Assembly (NCBI GenBank): GCA_016213265.1
Contig: JACRBA010000130.1
Location: 1-64,000 of the forward strand
Reading direction: 5' to 3'
DNA length: 64,000 bases
Origin: Burkholderiales bacterium
GTDB taxonomy: Bacteria > Pseudomonadota > Gammaproteobacteria > Burkholderiales > Burkholderiaceae_C
The notes under the pieces: model-generated
Database searches by the model: none
What the model was told of the DNA's origin: nothing
What the model saw: the letters and a program-made list of their open reading frames with translations, nothing else
Made by a program: the position numbers and the translations under genes
In this document: piece after piece, positions 42,506 to 52,719 of the stretch
Layout: each line of letters begins with the position of its first letter
Numbering within the stretch: the stretch's first letter is position 1

Positions 42506-43921
42506 TTGCCGAAGGCCCCGCCGCCCTGCCTGACCATGCCCCCCGTGCCCCCCGCCGACCCGTCCGCCGCCCTGCCCGAGCCGCCCGCCGTGCCGGGCTG
42601 GCGCCGGCGTGCCGGCTCGGCCGCCCTGTGGATCGGCCTGGGCTTCGCCTTCACCCAGGCCATCCGCCTGGCCAGCAGCATCGTGCTCACGCGCCTGCTC
42701 GCGCCGGAGATGTACGGCCTGATGACACTCGGCACGGTGGTCATCGCGGCGGTGGTGATGCTGTCGGACTTCGGCTTTTCGCAGAGCGTCATCCAGAACG
42801 AGCGCGGCGACGACCCCGACTTCCTGAACACGATCTGGTCCTTGCAACTGCTGCGCGGCGGCGTGCTGTGCGCGCTGATGAACGGCACGGCCGCCACCCT
42901 GGCCGTCGTGGCCCACAGCGCGCCGGGCTGGCTCGGCGGCAGCTACGCCGACCCCCGGCTGCCCGGCGTGATCGCCGTGCTCTCGCTGGTGCCGCTGGCC
43001 ATGGGGCTGGAGTCGACCAACCTGGCCCGCGCCCAGCGCGCGCTGGCGCTGGGCCGCGTGGTGCGCAACGAGGTGCTGGTGCAGCTGGGTGTGACGGCCC
43101 TGATGATCTACCTGGCGTTTCACTGGGCGGCCTGGTGGGTGCTGCCCGTGGGCTGGCTGGTGCAGGCCAGCGCCGTCACCGCGCTCAGCCACCTGACCCT
43201 GCCCGGCCCCCGCAACCGCCTGCGCTGGGAGCGCGAGGCAGTGCACACCGCCTGGCACTTCTCCAAGTGGATCCTGCTGTCGTCGGCGTTGACCTACCTG
43301 TTCCGCGAGGGAGACCGCATCTTGCTGGGCGGCCTGCTCGCGCCCGCCGACCTGGGCATCTATGCCATCGGCGCGCTGCTGGTGAACGCACTGCGCGAGG
43401 TGATCTACAAGCTGGCCGCCTACGTGGGCATGCCGGCCCTGGCCGAGGTGTCGCGCGAGCAGCCCGATCGCCTGGCTGCTGCCTATCGCCAGTGCCGCCT
43501 GCCGATCGACGCGGTCTGCCTGCTGGCCTCGGGCTTCCTGGTGGCGGCGGCCGACCGGGTCATCGGCCTGATCTACGACGGCCGCTACGCCGCGGCCGGC
43601 CACGTGCTGGCCGTGCTGTCGCTGGGGCTGGTGGCCCTGCGCTACTCGGTGACCGAGCAGTACCTCATCGCCACCGGCGAAACGCGGCAGCTCTACAAGC
43701 GCGGCCTGATCCAGAACCTCACGCTCTACACCGCGGTGCCCGTGGGCTTTGCCCTGTGGGGCCTGCCCGGCGCGCTGGGCGGTGTCGTCCTCGCCCAGGC
43801 CTCGTTCGTTCCGATCATGCTGCACATGCAGCACCAGCGCGGCCTGCTCGACTGGCGCTTCGAGCTCGGCGTGCTGGGCCTGTTTCCGCTGGGCTGGCTG
43901 GCCGGCTGGCTGGTGCGGTGA
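42506..43921 (+). CDS. Polysaccharide flippase (Wzx-like, oligosaccharide flippase family)
   Basis: ALWIGLGFAFTQAIRLASSIVLTRLLAPEMYGLMTLGTVVIAAVVMLSDFGFSQSVIQNE; multiple TM segments. Start at 42506 or 42536. Confidence 0.88.
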   Translation: MPKAPPPCLTMPPVPPADPSAALPEPPAVPGWRRRAGSAALWIGLGFAFTQAIRLASSIVLTRLLAPEMYGLMTLGTVVIAAVVMLSDFGFSQSVIQNERGDDPDFLNTIWSLQLLRGGVLCALMNGTAATLAVVAHSAPGWLGGSYADPRLPGVIAVLSLVPLAMGLESTNLARAQRALALGRVVRNEVLVQLGVTALMIYLAFHWAAWWVLPVGWLVQASAVTALSHLTLPGPRNRLRWEREAVHTAWHFSKWILLSSALTYLFREGDRILLGGLLAPADLGIYAIGALLVNALREVIYKLAAYVGMPALAEVSREQPDRLAAAYRQCRLPIDAVCLLASGFLVAAADRVIGLIYDGRYAAAGHVLAVLSLGLVALRYSVTEQYLIATGETRQLYKRGLIQNLTLYTAVPVGFALWGLPGALGGVVLAQASFVPIMLHMQHQRGLLDWRFELGVLGLFPLGWLAGWLVR

Positions 43922-43950
43922 ACCACGCCGCCCGACGACCCTCTTGCGAC

Positions 43951-44898
43951 ATGGAACTCACCACCATCCTCGTCAGCTACAACACCCGGCACCTGCTGGA
44001 CGAATGCCTGGCCGCGCTGCATGCGGCGGAAGGCGCCATCGGCGGCGGCGCCGTGGTGGTGGTGGACAACGCCTCCCGCGACGGCTCGGCCGAGCACCTG
44101 GCCACCCACCACCCGGATGTCACCCTGGTGCGCCTGCCGGAGAACGTGGGGTTCGGCCGTGCCAACAACGCCGCCCTGCCCCATGTGCACACGCCCTTCG
44201 TGCTGCTGCTGAACACCGACGCCTTCATGACGCCGGATTCGCTGCAGCGCTCGCTCGACTACCTGCGCGACCACCCGCGCTGCGGCGTGCTCGGCGCGCG
44301 CCTGCTCAACCGGGACGGCACGCCGCAACCCAGCGCCCGGCGCTTTCCCACGCCGTGGAACGTCTTCCTGATGCAGGCAGGGCTGCAGCGATGGTTCCGC
44401 GGCACGCCACGCATCGACCCCAGCGACTGGGACTTCGACCGACCGCAGGAATGCGACTGGGTGCCCGGCTGCTATTACCTGATGCGCAAGTCGGTGATCG
44501 ACGAGGTGGGCCTGTTCGACCCGCGCTTCTTCCTGTACGCCGAGGAGGTGGACCTGTGCCGGCGGGTGAAGAACGCCGGCTGGCAGGTGCACTACTTCCC
44601 GGATGCCCACGTGGTGCACCTGGGCGGCGAAAGCGCCAAGGCCGACGGCGAGGTGAGCGCGACGCGGCAGATCGACCGCCTGTCCATCGAAAGCAGCCTG
44701 CTGTACTTCCGCAAGCACCACGGGCGCCTGGGCCTGGCCGCACACGTGGTGCTGGAAGGCCTCGCGGCGCTGCTGGTGGGCATGCGCGACTGGTGGCGCC
44801 AGCGCGACCGCACGCGCCTGGCCAGCGGGCTGCGGCGCTGGGCGGCGCTGCTGGGCCTGCTGCGCGACACGGGCTTCGGCAGCCGGCCGACCCGCTGA
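43951..44898 (+). CDS. Glycosyltransferase family 2 (rhamnosyltransferase-like)
   Basis: TTILVSYNTRHLLDECLAAL, VVVVDNASRDGSAEHL, VLLLNTDAFM, GLFDPRFFLYAEEVDLCRRVKNAGW. Confidence 0.92.
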   Translation: MELTTILVSYNTRHLLDECLAALHAAEGAIGGGAVVVVDNASRDGSAEHLATHHPDVTLVRLPENVGFGRANNAALPHVHTPFVLLLNTDAFMTPDSLQRSLDYLRDHPRCGVLGARLLNRDGTPQPSARRFPTPWNVFLMQAGLQRWFRGTPRIDPSDWDFDRPQECDWVPGCYYLMRKSVIDEVGLFDPRFFLYAEEVDLCRRVKNAGWQVHYFPDAHVVHLGGESAKADGEVSATRQIDRLSIESSLLYFRKHHGRLGLAAHVVLEGLAALLVGMRDWWRQRDRTRLASGLRRWAALLGLLRDTGFGSRPTR

Positions 44899-44917
44899 CG
44901 CCGCGGCCCCACCGGCC

Positions 44918-46219
44918 TCACGCGGGGGCCGGCCGGCGCCCCTGGGCCACGGCGGCATACACCGCAATCCATTGGGCGATCACCTGCGACCAGCGCCAGC
45001 TGTCGGCGCGTCGCCGTCCCGCGTCCGCCAGCTGGTCCGCCAGCGACCCATCCGCGGCCAGCCGGTCCATGCTGGCGGCCAGGCCCCGCACGATGGCCGT
45101 CTCGTCGCCCGCCGCCACCAGCAGGCCATGCACGCCCGCGTCGACGAGCAGTTGCGGGCCGCCCCAATCCAGGCACACCGGCGGCAGCCCCAGCGCCAGC
45201 GCCTCCTGCACCACGATGCCGTTGGCATCTTCCAGGCTGGGCAGCACCATGCCGCGGTAGCCGTCGAAGCTGGCCACCAGGTCCTCGTGGCGCTCGTACC
45301 AGTCGAGAAAGCGCACGCGCGACTGCAGCCCGAGCGCCAGCACCAGACGCTCGCAGGCGGGCTTCTCCGGTCCGCGGCCCACGATGTCCAGCGTCACCGG
45401 CAGGCGGGTGTGGCACAAGGCCCGGATCGCCAGCGCGGTGCCCTTGTGGAACACCAGACGACCGAAGTGGATGAAGCGCAGGTTCGCACCGGCGTGGCGC
45501 AGGCGCGGGCGGTCGAGCAGCTCGGTCGCCACCCCGCAGTCCACGGTGTCCACCAGCGTGTCGGCGGGCACACCCGCGGCCTGCAGCGAACGGCGCGTTC
45601 GTTCGCCACCGGCCACGAGGACACCCTGCGCATGCCGGCGTGCCGGCCAGCAGCGGCGCGCCCACTGCGCGGGCATGTGCAGGCGGCGGCGCCAGCGCGC
45701 CGAGGCACTTTCATGGCGCCGGAAAGCGGGCGGGTAGTAGATGTTGCCGTTCACGGGGCCCAGCACGTTCACATACCGGCGCGACATCCAGCGCGGCATG
45801 ACCGGCGAGTTGGGTTCGACCTGGTGGATGATTACCGGCCGGCCGCCCGCGCGCGCCCGGGCGAGCTCCTCGGCCAGCCGCACCGACCGCCAGGAGAACA
45901 GCGGCCCCAGGGCCCAGCGCAGGGGCGGCAGCCGCCACAGCCACCGCATCCACCAGCGGTCTTCGACGAAGTGCACGTTGTGCAGGCCCAGGCGGGCCAC
46001 CTCGGCCCGGTTGCGCGCATGGGTGACCTGCACCGTGTCGGGCAGCGCCCGGCGCACCTCGCGCAGGATCTGCAAGGCCTTCATCGCCTCGCCGCCCATC
46101 TGCTCGGACACGTTGGGTGCCACCAGCACGACGAAGGGAAGCGCCCGCCCGGGCGGGTCATCGGCCGGGGCTCGCCGGCCACTCGGGGAAAAGCTCGCCT
46201 CCATGAGCGATGGCTCCAT
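44918..46219 (-). CDS. Glycosyltransferase family 4
   Basis: LRFIHFGRLVFHKGTALAIRAL, VTLDIVGRGPEKPACERL, PSLEDANGIVVQEALALGLPPVCLDWGGPQLLV. Alternative start 46204. Confidence 0.88.
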   Translation of the reverse strand: MEPSLMEASFSPSGRRAPADDPPGRALPFVVLVAPNVSEQMGGEAMKALQILREVRRALPDTVQVTHARNRAEVARLGLHNVHFVEDRWWMRWLWRLPPLRWALGPLFSWRSVRLAEELARARAGGRPVIIHQVEPNSPVMPRWMSRRYVNVLGPVNGNIYYPPAFRRHESASARWRRRLHMPAQWARRCWPARRHAQGVLVAGGERTRRSLQAAGVPADTLVDTVDCGVATELLDRPRLRHAGANLRFIHFGRLVFHKGTALAIRALCHTRLPVTLDIVGRGPEKPACERLVLALGLQSRVRFLDWYERHEDLVASFDGYRGMVLPSLEDANGIVVQEALALGLPPVCLDWGGPQLLVDAGVHGLLVAAGDETAIVRGLAASMDRLAADGSLADQLADAGRRRADSWRWSQVIAQWIAVYAAVAQGRRPAPA

Positions 46220-46220
46220 G

Positions 46221-46259
46221 GAAAAAGAAAAACCACCGGCCCTTGGGGGGCCGGTGGTT
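46221..46259 (-). terminator. Rho-independent terminator for the upstream minus-strand gene (46285-48135)
   Basis: Perfect 12-bp stem AACCACCGGCCC/GGGCCGGTGGTT (46231-46242, 46248-46259) followed on the minus strand by TTTCTTTTTC. Confidence 0.88.
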
Positions 46260-46284
46260 GTTCAGGCAAGCTGCGTTCCGGTGC

Positions 46285-48135
46285 TCAGCGGGTGCAGCCG
46301 GTCCACCAGCAGGTCTTGCTGTCGCGGTACGGCAGCACGGCCTGCCACTTGTGGTTGGTGCCCTGGAACTGCGTTTCCTTCAGGCCCCACACGCCGTACT
46401 TGCCGGGCTTGTACACATGGTTGTACATCGCGTAGACCTGGCCGCCGACGGCCTGCCAGTCGGTCAGCGTCTGCGAGTAGGCCTTGCCCATGCGCGGGTC
46501 GCGGTTGGCGGCGATCATCAGGTTCAGCCACTGCTGGTCGTTGTCACCGGCGTACATGACCAGGTGCTGGCCACCTTCGTAGGCCATCAGCGGCAGGCCG
46601 CGGTTGGTGGCTTCGGTCTTGTTGGCCGTCATCCACTTCTTCACCTGGGCCACCGAGCCGTCGATGTCCGACTCGCGGGTCTTGCCATACAGCGGCGGGG
46701 TGACCTTGTTGCCGTTGGCGTCGACGCCGAGGATCTCCTCGAACATCTTGTTCAGGCCGCCGTCGGGCTGGGTGTACCAGGTCTTGACCGTGCTGCGCAC
46801 CGCCGGGTCACCGATGTGGCTGGCGAAGTACGGGGCGATGGCCATGCCGTCCATGAACTTCGAGCAGGCCTGGCCCAGCTTCGACACGGCGAACGGGCAG
46901 TCCATCTGCTGGGCGCTGATCCACGAGTTGGAGGCCTGGCCGTTGAACACGCACTTCACGCGCGCCGCGTCGGCACCGAACTCCTTCTTGACGATCTGGC
47001 ACAGCTGCACCGAGCGCATGGCGTACCAGCTGGGCTGCAGCTCGTAGTCGCTCTTGCCCTTGGAGATCTGGTCGGGCCAGGTGGCGCGGGCCTGCTCACG
47101 CATCCAGTGCGACTGGCTGAAGCCGTAGTTCCAGGGCTCGTTGCTGTACTCGACGATGAGGTTCAGCTTGGGCGCCAGCAGCGACTTGGCCTGGCGGGCG
47201 AAGCGCATGGCGTAGTCGTCGCTGGCGTGGGTCGGCAGGTTGATCCAGGGGTCGGCGCCCACCTCGTTGGCCAGCGAGATCATCGCCGGCGTGGGCACGC
47301 CGCCGGTGCCGGTCCACAGCGCGTCGTTGACCTTGGGGCGATCCACCCAGTTGGCCAGCGGCGAGGTGTTGGTCTTGTTCCAGTCCAGGAAGCGCAGCGT
47401 GCGGAAGCCCTTCAGGTCGGCGACGAACGACGGGTGCCAGGTGCGCCCCTTCAGATTCTCGAAGGGCACCAGCTCACCCTTGCCCTTGCCGCTGCACTCG
47501 GCGCTGGTCAGCGCGAACTGCGCCGTGTCCAGGCTGCACACGCCGCCCGGAGGCAGCACGCGGATGTTGCGGATGTGGTTGCCCGGCGTCGTCGCGCGGA
47601 TGGTCAGCAGCAGACCGGCGTTGTCACTGTTGGTGACGCTCACCACGTCACGGCCGGGCTTGGACTCGGCCGCCACCTTGGTGCCGGCCAGGCCGTATTC
47701 CAGCGTGCCGGCGCCGTCGTACAGCACCACGTACTTGCCGGCGGGGTGCACACGCGCATCGTCCTGGAACATCAGCGCCGCCACGGTGCGGTACTTGACG
47801 TTCGTGTCACCAGCAGCCGGCAGCGTCTTGGGGTAGCCCTGCTCGTCCAGGTCGAGCTTGGCTTGCTCCAGCGTGTCCCAGCTGCTCTGGCCGTTGGTGA
47901 AACCGGTGCAGCCGGCGTCGCGCGGGTAGCTGCACTGGGTGAACCAGCCGCCCGCCCGCTTGAGCTGGTTGATGGTGGGCAGGTCGGGGGTGAAGTAGTC
48001 GAAGGCGCCGAGGTTGACACCCACGCCACGGTTGGACGGGGTGCCGTTGGCGGCTTGGGCACCGAAGGAGGCCATCGCGGCCAGGGCCGCGGCGGTCGCC
48101 AGGGCGGCAGGTCGGGAGAGCAGTCGGACAGTCAT
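46285..48135 (-). CDS. Secreted clan-A-like glycoside hydrolase candidate (paralogue 1)
   Basis: Signal peptide MTVRLLSRPAALATAAALAAMASFGAQA; VEYSNEPWNYGF and MAYEGGQHLV resemble acid/base NEP and nucleophile strands of TIM-barrel hydrolases; ends CWWTGCTR. Confidence 0.65.
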   Translation of the reverse strand: MTVRLLSRPAALATAAALAAMASFGAQAANGTPSNRGVGVNLGAFDYFTPDLPTINQLKRAGGWFTQCSYPRDAGCTGFTNGQSSWDTLEQAKLDLDEQGYPKTLPAAGDTNVKYRTVAALMFQDDARVHPAGKYVVLYDGAGTLEYGLAGTKVAAESKPGRDVVSVTNSDNAGLLLTIRATTPGNHIRNIRVLPPGGVCSLDTAQFALTSAECSGKGKGELVPFENLKGRTWHPSFVADLKGFRTLRFLDWNKTNTSPLANWVDRPKVNDALWTGTGGVPTPAMISLANEVGADPWINLPTHASDDYAMRFARQAKSLLAPKLNLIVEYSNEPWNYGFSQSHWMREQARATWPDQISKGKSDYELQPSWYAMRSVQLCQIVKKEFGADAARVKCVFNGQASNSWISAQQMDCPFAVSKLGQACSKFMDGMAIAPYFASHIGDPAVRSTVKTWYTQPDGGLNKMFEEILGVDANGNKVTPPLYGKTRESDIDGSVAQVKKWMTANKTEATNRGLPLMAYEGGQHLVMYAGDNDQQWLNLMIAANRDPRMGKAYSQTLTDWQAVGGQVYAMYNHVYKPGKYGVWGLKETQFQGTNHKWQAVLPYRDSKTCWWTGCTR

Positions 48136-48327
48136 GGGTTCAACCTTTGAGAGGGAATTCACGGCAGAGGGCGGTCGCGCACTGCAAAGAACTTCCACTG
48201 CATGGGCGACGCAGAGTTGATCGGTCGGCTGGCGCAGGCGGTGAGCACCGGCCTGCAACGAGAGGCAACCGCAGGGTTTTCACGGGCCAATTCCGCGGAT
48301 TGGGCGGGCAGGCAGGGGACAGCGGGC

Positions 48328-50205
48328 TCAAGTTCCGCACCCCTTCCACCAGCACGGCTGGCTGTCACGCCAGCGGCGCACGACCTGCCACTTGGGGGCC
48401 TGCGCGTCGCCGGGGTGCTCCTTCAGCCCCCAGGCGCCCCACTTCGAGGCAGCGGCCATGTGGTGGTACAGCACGATCAGCTCGCCGCCGCTGGCACGCC
48501 AGTCGGACAGGTACCGCTCATAGGCCACGCCCATGCGCGGGTCGCGGTTGGCGGCCTGGATGAGCCGCACCCAACGCGCTTCGTCCTCCCCGGCCGGCGG
48601 GGTGAGGTGCTGGCCGCCCTCGTAGGCCCAGAGCGGCAGGCCGGGGGGGGCCGCCAGCGCATGCGCCTGCTGCATCCAGCCGCGCGCCTGGGCGAGTGCG
48701 CCGCCCTCGCGCGGCGCGTCCGCCCGCCCCTGCAGGGGCGGGCGCACCGCCGCGCCCCGGCGGTCGGCGCCCAGGATCTCTTGGAACACATGGTCCACGC
48801 CGCCATCGGCATCGGCCAGCCAGGTGCGCGTGGTCTCCCGCAGCGCCGGGCTGGCGAGGTAGCCGCCGAAGTACGGCGCCACGGCCAGGGCGTCGACGTG
48901 GCGCGCACAGGGGCCACCCAGTTCGGCCGCCGCCAGCGGGCAGCCCAAGGTCTGCTTCAGCAGATCGGGATTCGCCGCCTGGCCGTTGAGCACGCACTTC
49001 ACCGGTGCCACCCCGGGGGCCCACGCCGACTTGACCAGCTGGCACAGGCGGGCCGCCCGCCAGGCCTGCCAGTTGACGCCCAGCGCCACGGGCTGCGCGC
49101 TGGCGCCAGGCCACTTCGCTCGGGCGGCCTGCTGCACCCAAGCGGCGATCGGGAACGCCTCGTTCCACGGCTCGTTGGCATGTTCGATGAGCGCCGTGCG
49201 TCCGGCCGGCAGCCGCTCGCGCAGCAACTGGCCGAGGCCACGTGCGTAGCCGTCATCGGCCCGCAGCGGCAGGTTCAGCCAGGGGTCGGCGCCCACGGCG
49301 GCGGCCAGGTCGAGCATGGCCTCCACCGGCACGCCGCCGGGGTGGTCCCACACGGCGGTGTCCAGGGGCGGGCGCGAGGCCCAGCTGGTCACGGGGCTGG
49401 CGTTGGTGTGGCCCCAACCCATGAAGCGCAGCACGCGCATGCCGCGCAGGTCCTGCAGGTACTGCGGGTGCCAGCGCCAATGCGCGGGGAACTTCTCGAA
49501 GGGCACGAAGGCGCCCGCGCGGCGCGCTACGCAGTCCGCGGGCGTGGCCGCGAAGCTGCCCAGGTCGCTGGCGCACGCGCCGCCCGGGGGGAAGACACGG
49601 ATGCGGCGCAGGGGCTGGGCCGGGTCGGTGGCCTGCAGCGAGATGCGCCAGCCGCCGTCCTCGGGCCGATTGCCCACCTCCACCACATCGCGGCCGGGCC
49701 GCGACTCGGCGGCCACCTTGCGGCCAGCCAGGTCGTGCACCAGCGTGCCACGGCCCTCGTAGGTGACGACATAGCGCCCCGCCGGATGCGCACCGCCGTT
49801 GCCGTTGAACAGCAGGACGGCCGCCGAGCGGAACTTCACGCCGCTGTCGTCGGCGGCGGGCAGGCGCAGGGGCCAGCCTTCCGCGTCCAGCGCGAGCTGG
49901 GCGCGCTCCCCGGTGTCCCAGGCGCTGGCGCCTGAGGCGAAGCCACTGCAGCCGCGGTCCCGGCTCGGTTCACATTGCGTGAGCCAGCCGGTGCTGCGCT
50001 TGAACTGGTCGACGAGGGGAAAGTCGGTGCTGTGGTATTCCCACGGCGCGAGGTTCAGGCCGATGCCGGCGCGCGGGGCGGGTGCGGTGGCGGCCTGCCC
50101 GGCCGCCTTCAGGCTGCCCGGAGCCAGGCACACGCAGGCCAGGGCCACAGCGGCCACCCGCTGCCACCCGGCCCGTGCACCGGCTCCCGCCCCCGATCGC
50201 GCCAC
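48328..50205 (-). CDS. Secreted clan-A-like glycoside hydrolase candidate (paralogue 2)
   Basis: Full-length similarity to 46285-48135: GWLTQCEPSRDRGCSGF vs GWFTQCSYPRDAGCTGF, EHANEPWNEAF vs EYSNEPWNYGF, AYEGGQHL, CWWKGCGT. Confidence 0.65.
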   Translation of the reverse strand: MARSGAGAGARAGWQRVAAVALACVCLAPGSLKAAGQAATAPAPRAGIGLNLAPWEYHSTDFPLVDQFKRSTGWLTQCEPSRDRGCSGFASGASAWDTGERAQLALDAEGWPLRLPAADDSGVKFRSAAVLLFNGNGGAHPAGRYVVTYEGRGTLVHDLAGRKVAAESRPGRDVVEVGNRPEDGGWRISLQATDPAQPLRRIRVFPPGGACASDLGSFAATPADCVARRAGAFVPFEKFPAHWRWHPQYLQDLRGMRVLRFMGWGHTNASPVTSWASRPPLDTAVWDHPGGVPVEAMLDLAAAVGADPWLNLPLRADDGYARGLGQLLRERLPAGRTALIEHANEPWNEAFPIAAWVQQAARAKWPGASAQPVALGVNWQAWRAARLCQLVKSAWAPGVAPVKCVLNGQAANPDLLKQTLGCPLAAAELGGPCARHVDALAVAPYFGGYLASPALRETTRTWLADADGGVDHVFQEILGADRRGAAVRPPLQGRADAPREGGALAQARGWMQQAHALAAPPGLPLWAYEGGQHLTPPAGEDEARWVRLIQAANRDPRMGVAYERYLSDWRASGGELIVLYHHMAAASKWGAWGLKEHPGDAQAPKWQVVRRWRDSQPCWWKGCGT

Positions 50206-50374
50206 CGCGCCCCCTGCGTGTCTCGCCGCCCAGCAGACTGTCCGCGGGCGTGCAGCGGCGCATGATGCCGGCCGCCTCGGCCTCGGGGGGTGTCAGGTGG
50301 GACGCAATTGGTAAGCAGTTGCTGCGATCAGCGGTGACGAGCGTGACAAGATGTTTCCGCCGTGGGGCTGGGCA

Positions 50375-51286
50375 TCAATACTCGTTCATCACCACGCCGG
50401 CCAAGCGCGTGTGACCCGCCTGCAGGGACACCACCAGGTCCTGCAGGCCGCTGACGCGGCTGGCATCGCGCCGCGCCACCACGAGTGCAGCGCCGCAGCG
50501 GGCGGCGATCACCACGCCATCCGTGCCGAAGACCGCGGCGGGGGTGTCGATGATCACGTGGTCGAACTTGGACGACAACTCGCGCAGCAGCAGGCCGAAG
50601 GCCGGCCCCTCGACCAGCTCCAGCGGGTTGGGCGGCTGCGGCCCCACCGGCATGACCCACAGGTTGGGCACGTCGGGCACCGCCTTGACGACGTTCTTGC
50701 CGCCGCGGCCGGCCAGCAGGTTGGACAGGCCGCGGGAGTTGTCCACGTCGAAAATCTGGTGCAGGCGGGCGCCGCGCATGTCAGCATCCACCACCAGCAC
50801 CCTCCCGCCGAGCTGCGCCAGGGCCACGGCCAGGTTGGCGCAGAAGTAGGTCTTGCCGTCCCCGCTGTCCAGGCTCACCACCGCCAGCGGGCGGCGCTGG
50901 CCACCCTCTTCCTCCTGGCTGCGCAGCAGGATCTGGCTGCGGATCGCCCGGAAGGCCTCGGCCTGGTGGCCGAAGGGCTGCACCAGCGCCACCAGCTCGG
51001 GGTTGGCCTGGCGGCGCTGCTCGTCGCCGTAGGCGTACTGGAACTGCTGCGACAGTGCGTAGAGCACGTCCTCGGCCGAGGCCAGGCCGAGCGCGATGGC
51101 GGCCTCGCCGAAACGCACGTTGTGCTCACGCTGGTAGCGGGCGATGTGCTCCACGTCCTCCGCGCTCAGGTTGCGCGCATCGCGGATCAACTCGCCGATC
51201 GCCCGCGACTTGACCTCGGCCGCCCCCAGCGGCGCATGGATGGAATCTGAGAAGTCGTGCTGGGTCGGGTCTGCGGAGTCGTTCAT
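50375..51286 (-). CDS. EpsG/CpsD-like chain-length-associated ATPase
   Basis: VVSLDSGDGKTYFCANLAVALAQLGGRVLVVDADMRGARLHQIF (Walker A and A'), FDHVIIDTPA. Confidence 0.88.
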   Translation of the reverse strand: MNDSADPTQHDFSDSIHAPLGAAEVKSRAIGELIRDARNLSAEDVEHIARYQREHNVRFGEAAIALGLASAEDVLYALSQQFQYAYGDEQRRQANPELVALVQPFGHQAEAFRAIRSQILLRSQEEEGGQRRPLAVVSLDSGDGKTYFCANLAVALAQLGGRVLVVDADMRGARLHQIFDVDNSRGLSNLLAGRGGKNVVKAVPDVPNLWVMPVGPQPPNPLELVEGPAFGLLLRELSSKFDHVIIDTPAAVFGTDGVVIAARCGAALVVARRDASRVSGLQDLVVSLQAGHTRLAGVVMNEY

Positions 51287-52719
51287 TGGCTTCCCTTGCC
51301 CGGCGCGGGCAGGCGGCGGCCGGAGATCATGCGGTCCTGGGCCTGGGCCAGCTGCAGCCGCATGCGGCGGCCGATGGCCGGCGTGGGCATGATGCCGATG
51401 ACGGGCAGGCCGAGCGCGGCGACGGCGTCGGCCGGCACACGCACGCGCTTGTCGAACTGCTCGAGCGCCAGCGCGACGCCGCAGCCGAGCGCCAGGCCGA
51501 AGAACAGGCCGATCAGCAGGTTGGCGGCCACCTTGGGCGAAGAGGGCGCCGCCGGCGGCGTGGCCCGCGCCAGCATGGCGGCGTTGCTCTGCCGGTTCTG
51601 GCTTTCCAGGTTGCTCTGGTTGAAGCGGTTGAGCAGCAGGTCGTAGGAGCGCTGGGCGTTCTCCACGTCGCGCACCAGCACCGCACCCTGGTCACGCACC
51701 TCCTTCATGCGCAGCACCTTCTGGCGCTGCTCTTCGAGGCTGGCCCGTACCTGGCCTTCGCGGGCGCGGTCGATGCGGGCGCTGACGGAGACGCTGCCCG
51801 TCACCGTGCGCGTCTCGGCGGCGAGGCGGTTGCGCAGGTCACCCACCGTGGTGCGCGCCTCCACCACCTGCGGGTGGTTGGCGCCATAGCGCGAGTCGAG
51901 CTCCTTGAGCTTGGCCTCGGCGCGGGCCAGGTCGCCCTTGAGCGACGCGACGAGCGGGTTGTTGATGACCTCCGAGAGGTTGTCGCCATAGGCCGCCGCC
52001 TGCGCCTGCCGGCTCGACGATTCGCTGGACTGCGCCTGCATGGTCACCAACTGCTGACTCAGCATGTTCAGCCGGCTCATCTCGACGTCGAAGCGCTCGT
52101 CGGTCGCGATGATGCCCTGCTGCTGCTGGAACTTGGACAGGCGCTGCTGGGCCGATTCGAGCGCGACGCGCGCCTCGTCCACCTGGGTGGCGAAGAAGCC
52201 GCTGTACTCGCGCGCCGGGTCCACCCGCAGCTCCACCGCGGTCTCCAGATAGGCCTGCACGAAGGCATTGGCCAGCGTGGCCGCGAACTGCGGCTCGGTG
52301 CCCTTGTACGCGACGTTCACCACGTTGCTGCCGGCACGAGCCACCTGCACGTCGAGGTTCTTCAGCAGGAACTCGACGAGCCAATCCTCGATGGTGCCCT
52401 CGCCCCGATTGACCTTGTCCCACAGCTTGCGGATCTCGGCCACCTCGGTGAGCTTGAGGTTGCGCACCACACGCAGCGCGACCCGGTCGCTGCGCAGCAC
52501 CTCCACCTGGGTGTTCATGAGGGCCGGCGACGCCGCACCGCCATAGAGCATGGACGCCACGGGGTCGGGCTTGATGTCGATGACCAGCGTGGCCGAGGCC
52601 GTGTACATCTTGGGCGCGAGCAAGGTGTAGCCCACCGCCGCGCCCAGCACGAGCGCGAAGGTGAGCACGGCCGGCACCCATCGGGCGCGCAGCACGGCCA
52701 GGAAGTTGGACAGGTTCAT
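51283..52719 (-). CDS. EpsF/Wzz-like chain length determinant protein
   Basis: MNLSNFLAVLRARWVPAVLTFALVLGAAVGYTLLAPKMYTASATLVID; coiled coil; C-terminal TM PPAAPSSPKVAANLLIGLFFGLALGCGVALALEQFDKRV. Confidence 0.92.
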   Translation of the reverse strand: MNLSNFLAVLRARWVPAVLTFALVLGAAVGYTLLAPKMYTASATLVIDIKPDPVASMLYGGAASPALMNTQVEVLRSDRVALRVVRNLKLTEVAEIRKLWDKVNRGEGTIEDWLVEFLLKNLDVQVARAGSNVVNVAYKGTEPQFAATLANAFVQAYLETAVELRVDPAREYSGFFATQVDEARVALESAQQRLSKFQQQQGIIATDERFDVEMSRLNMLSQQLVTMQAQSSESSSRQAQAAAYGDNLSEVINNPLVASLKGDLARAEAKLKELDSRYGANHPQVVEARTTVGDLRNRLAAETRTVTGSVSVSARIDRAREGQVRASLEEQRQKVLRMKEVRDQGAVLVRDVENAQRSYDLLLNRFNQSNLESQNRQSNAAMLARATPPAAPSSPKVAANLLIGLFFGLALGCGVALALEQFDKRVRVPADAVAALGLPVIGIMPTPAIGRRMRLQLAQAQDRMISGRRLPAPGKGSQ

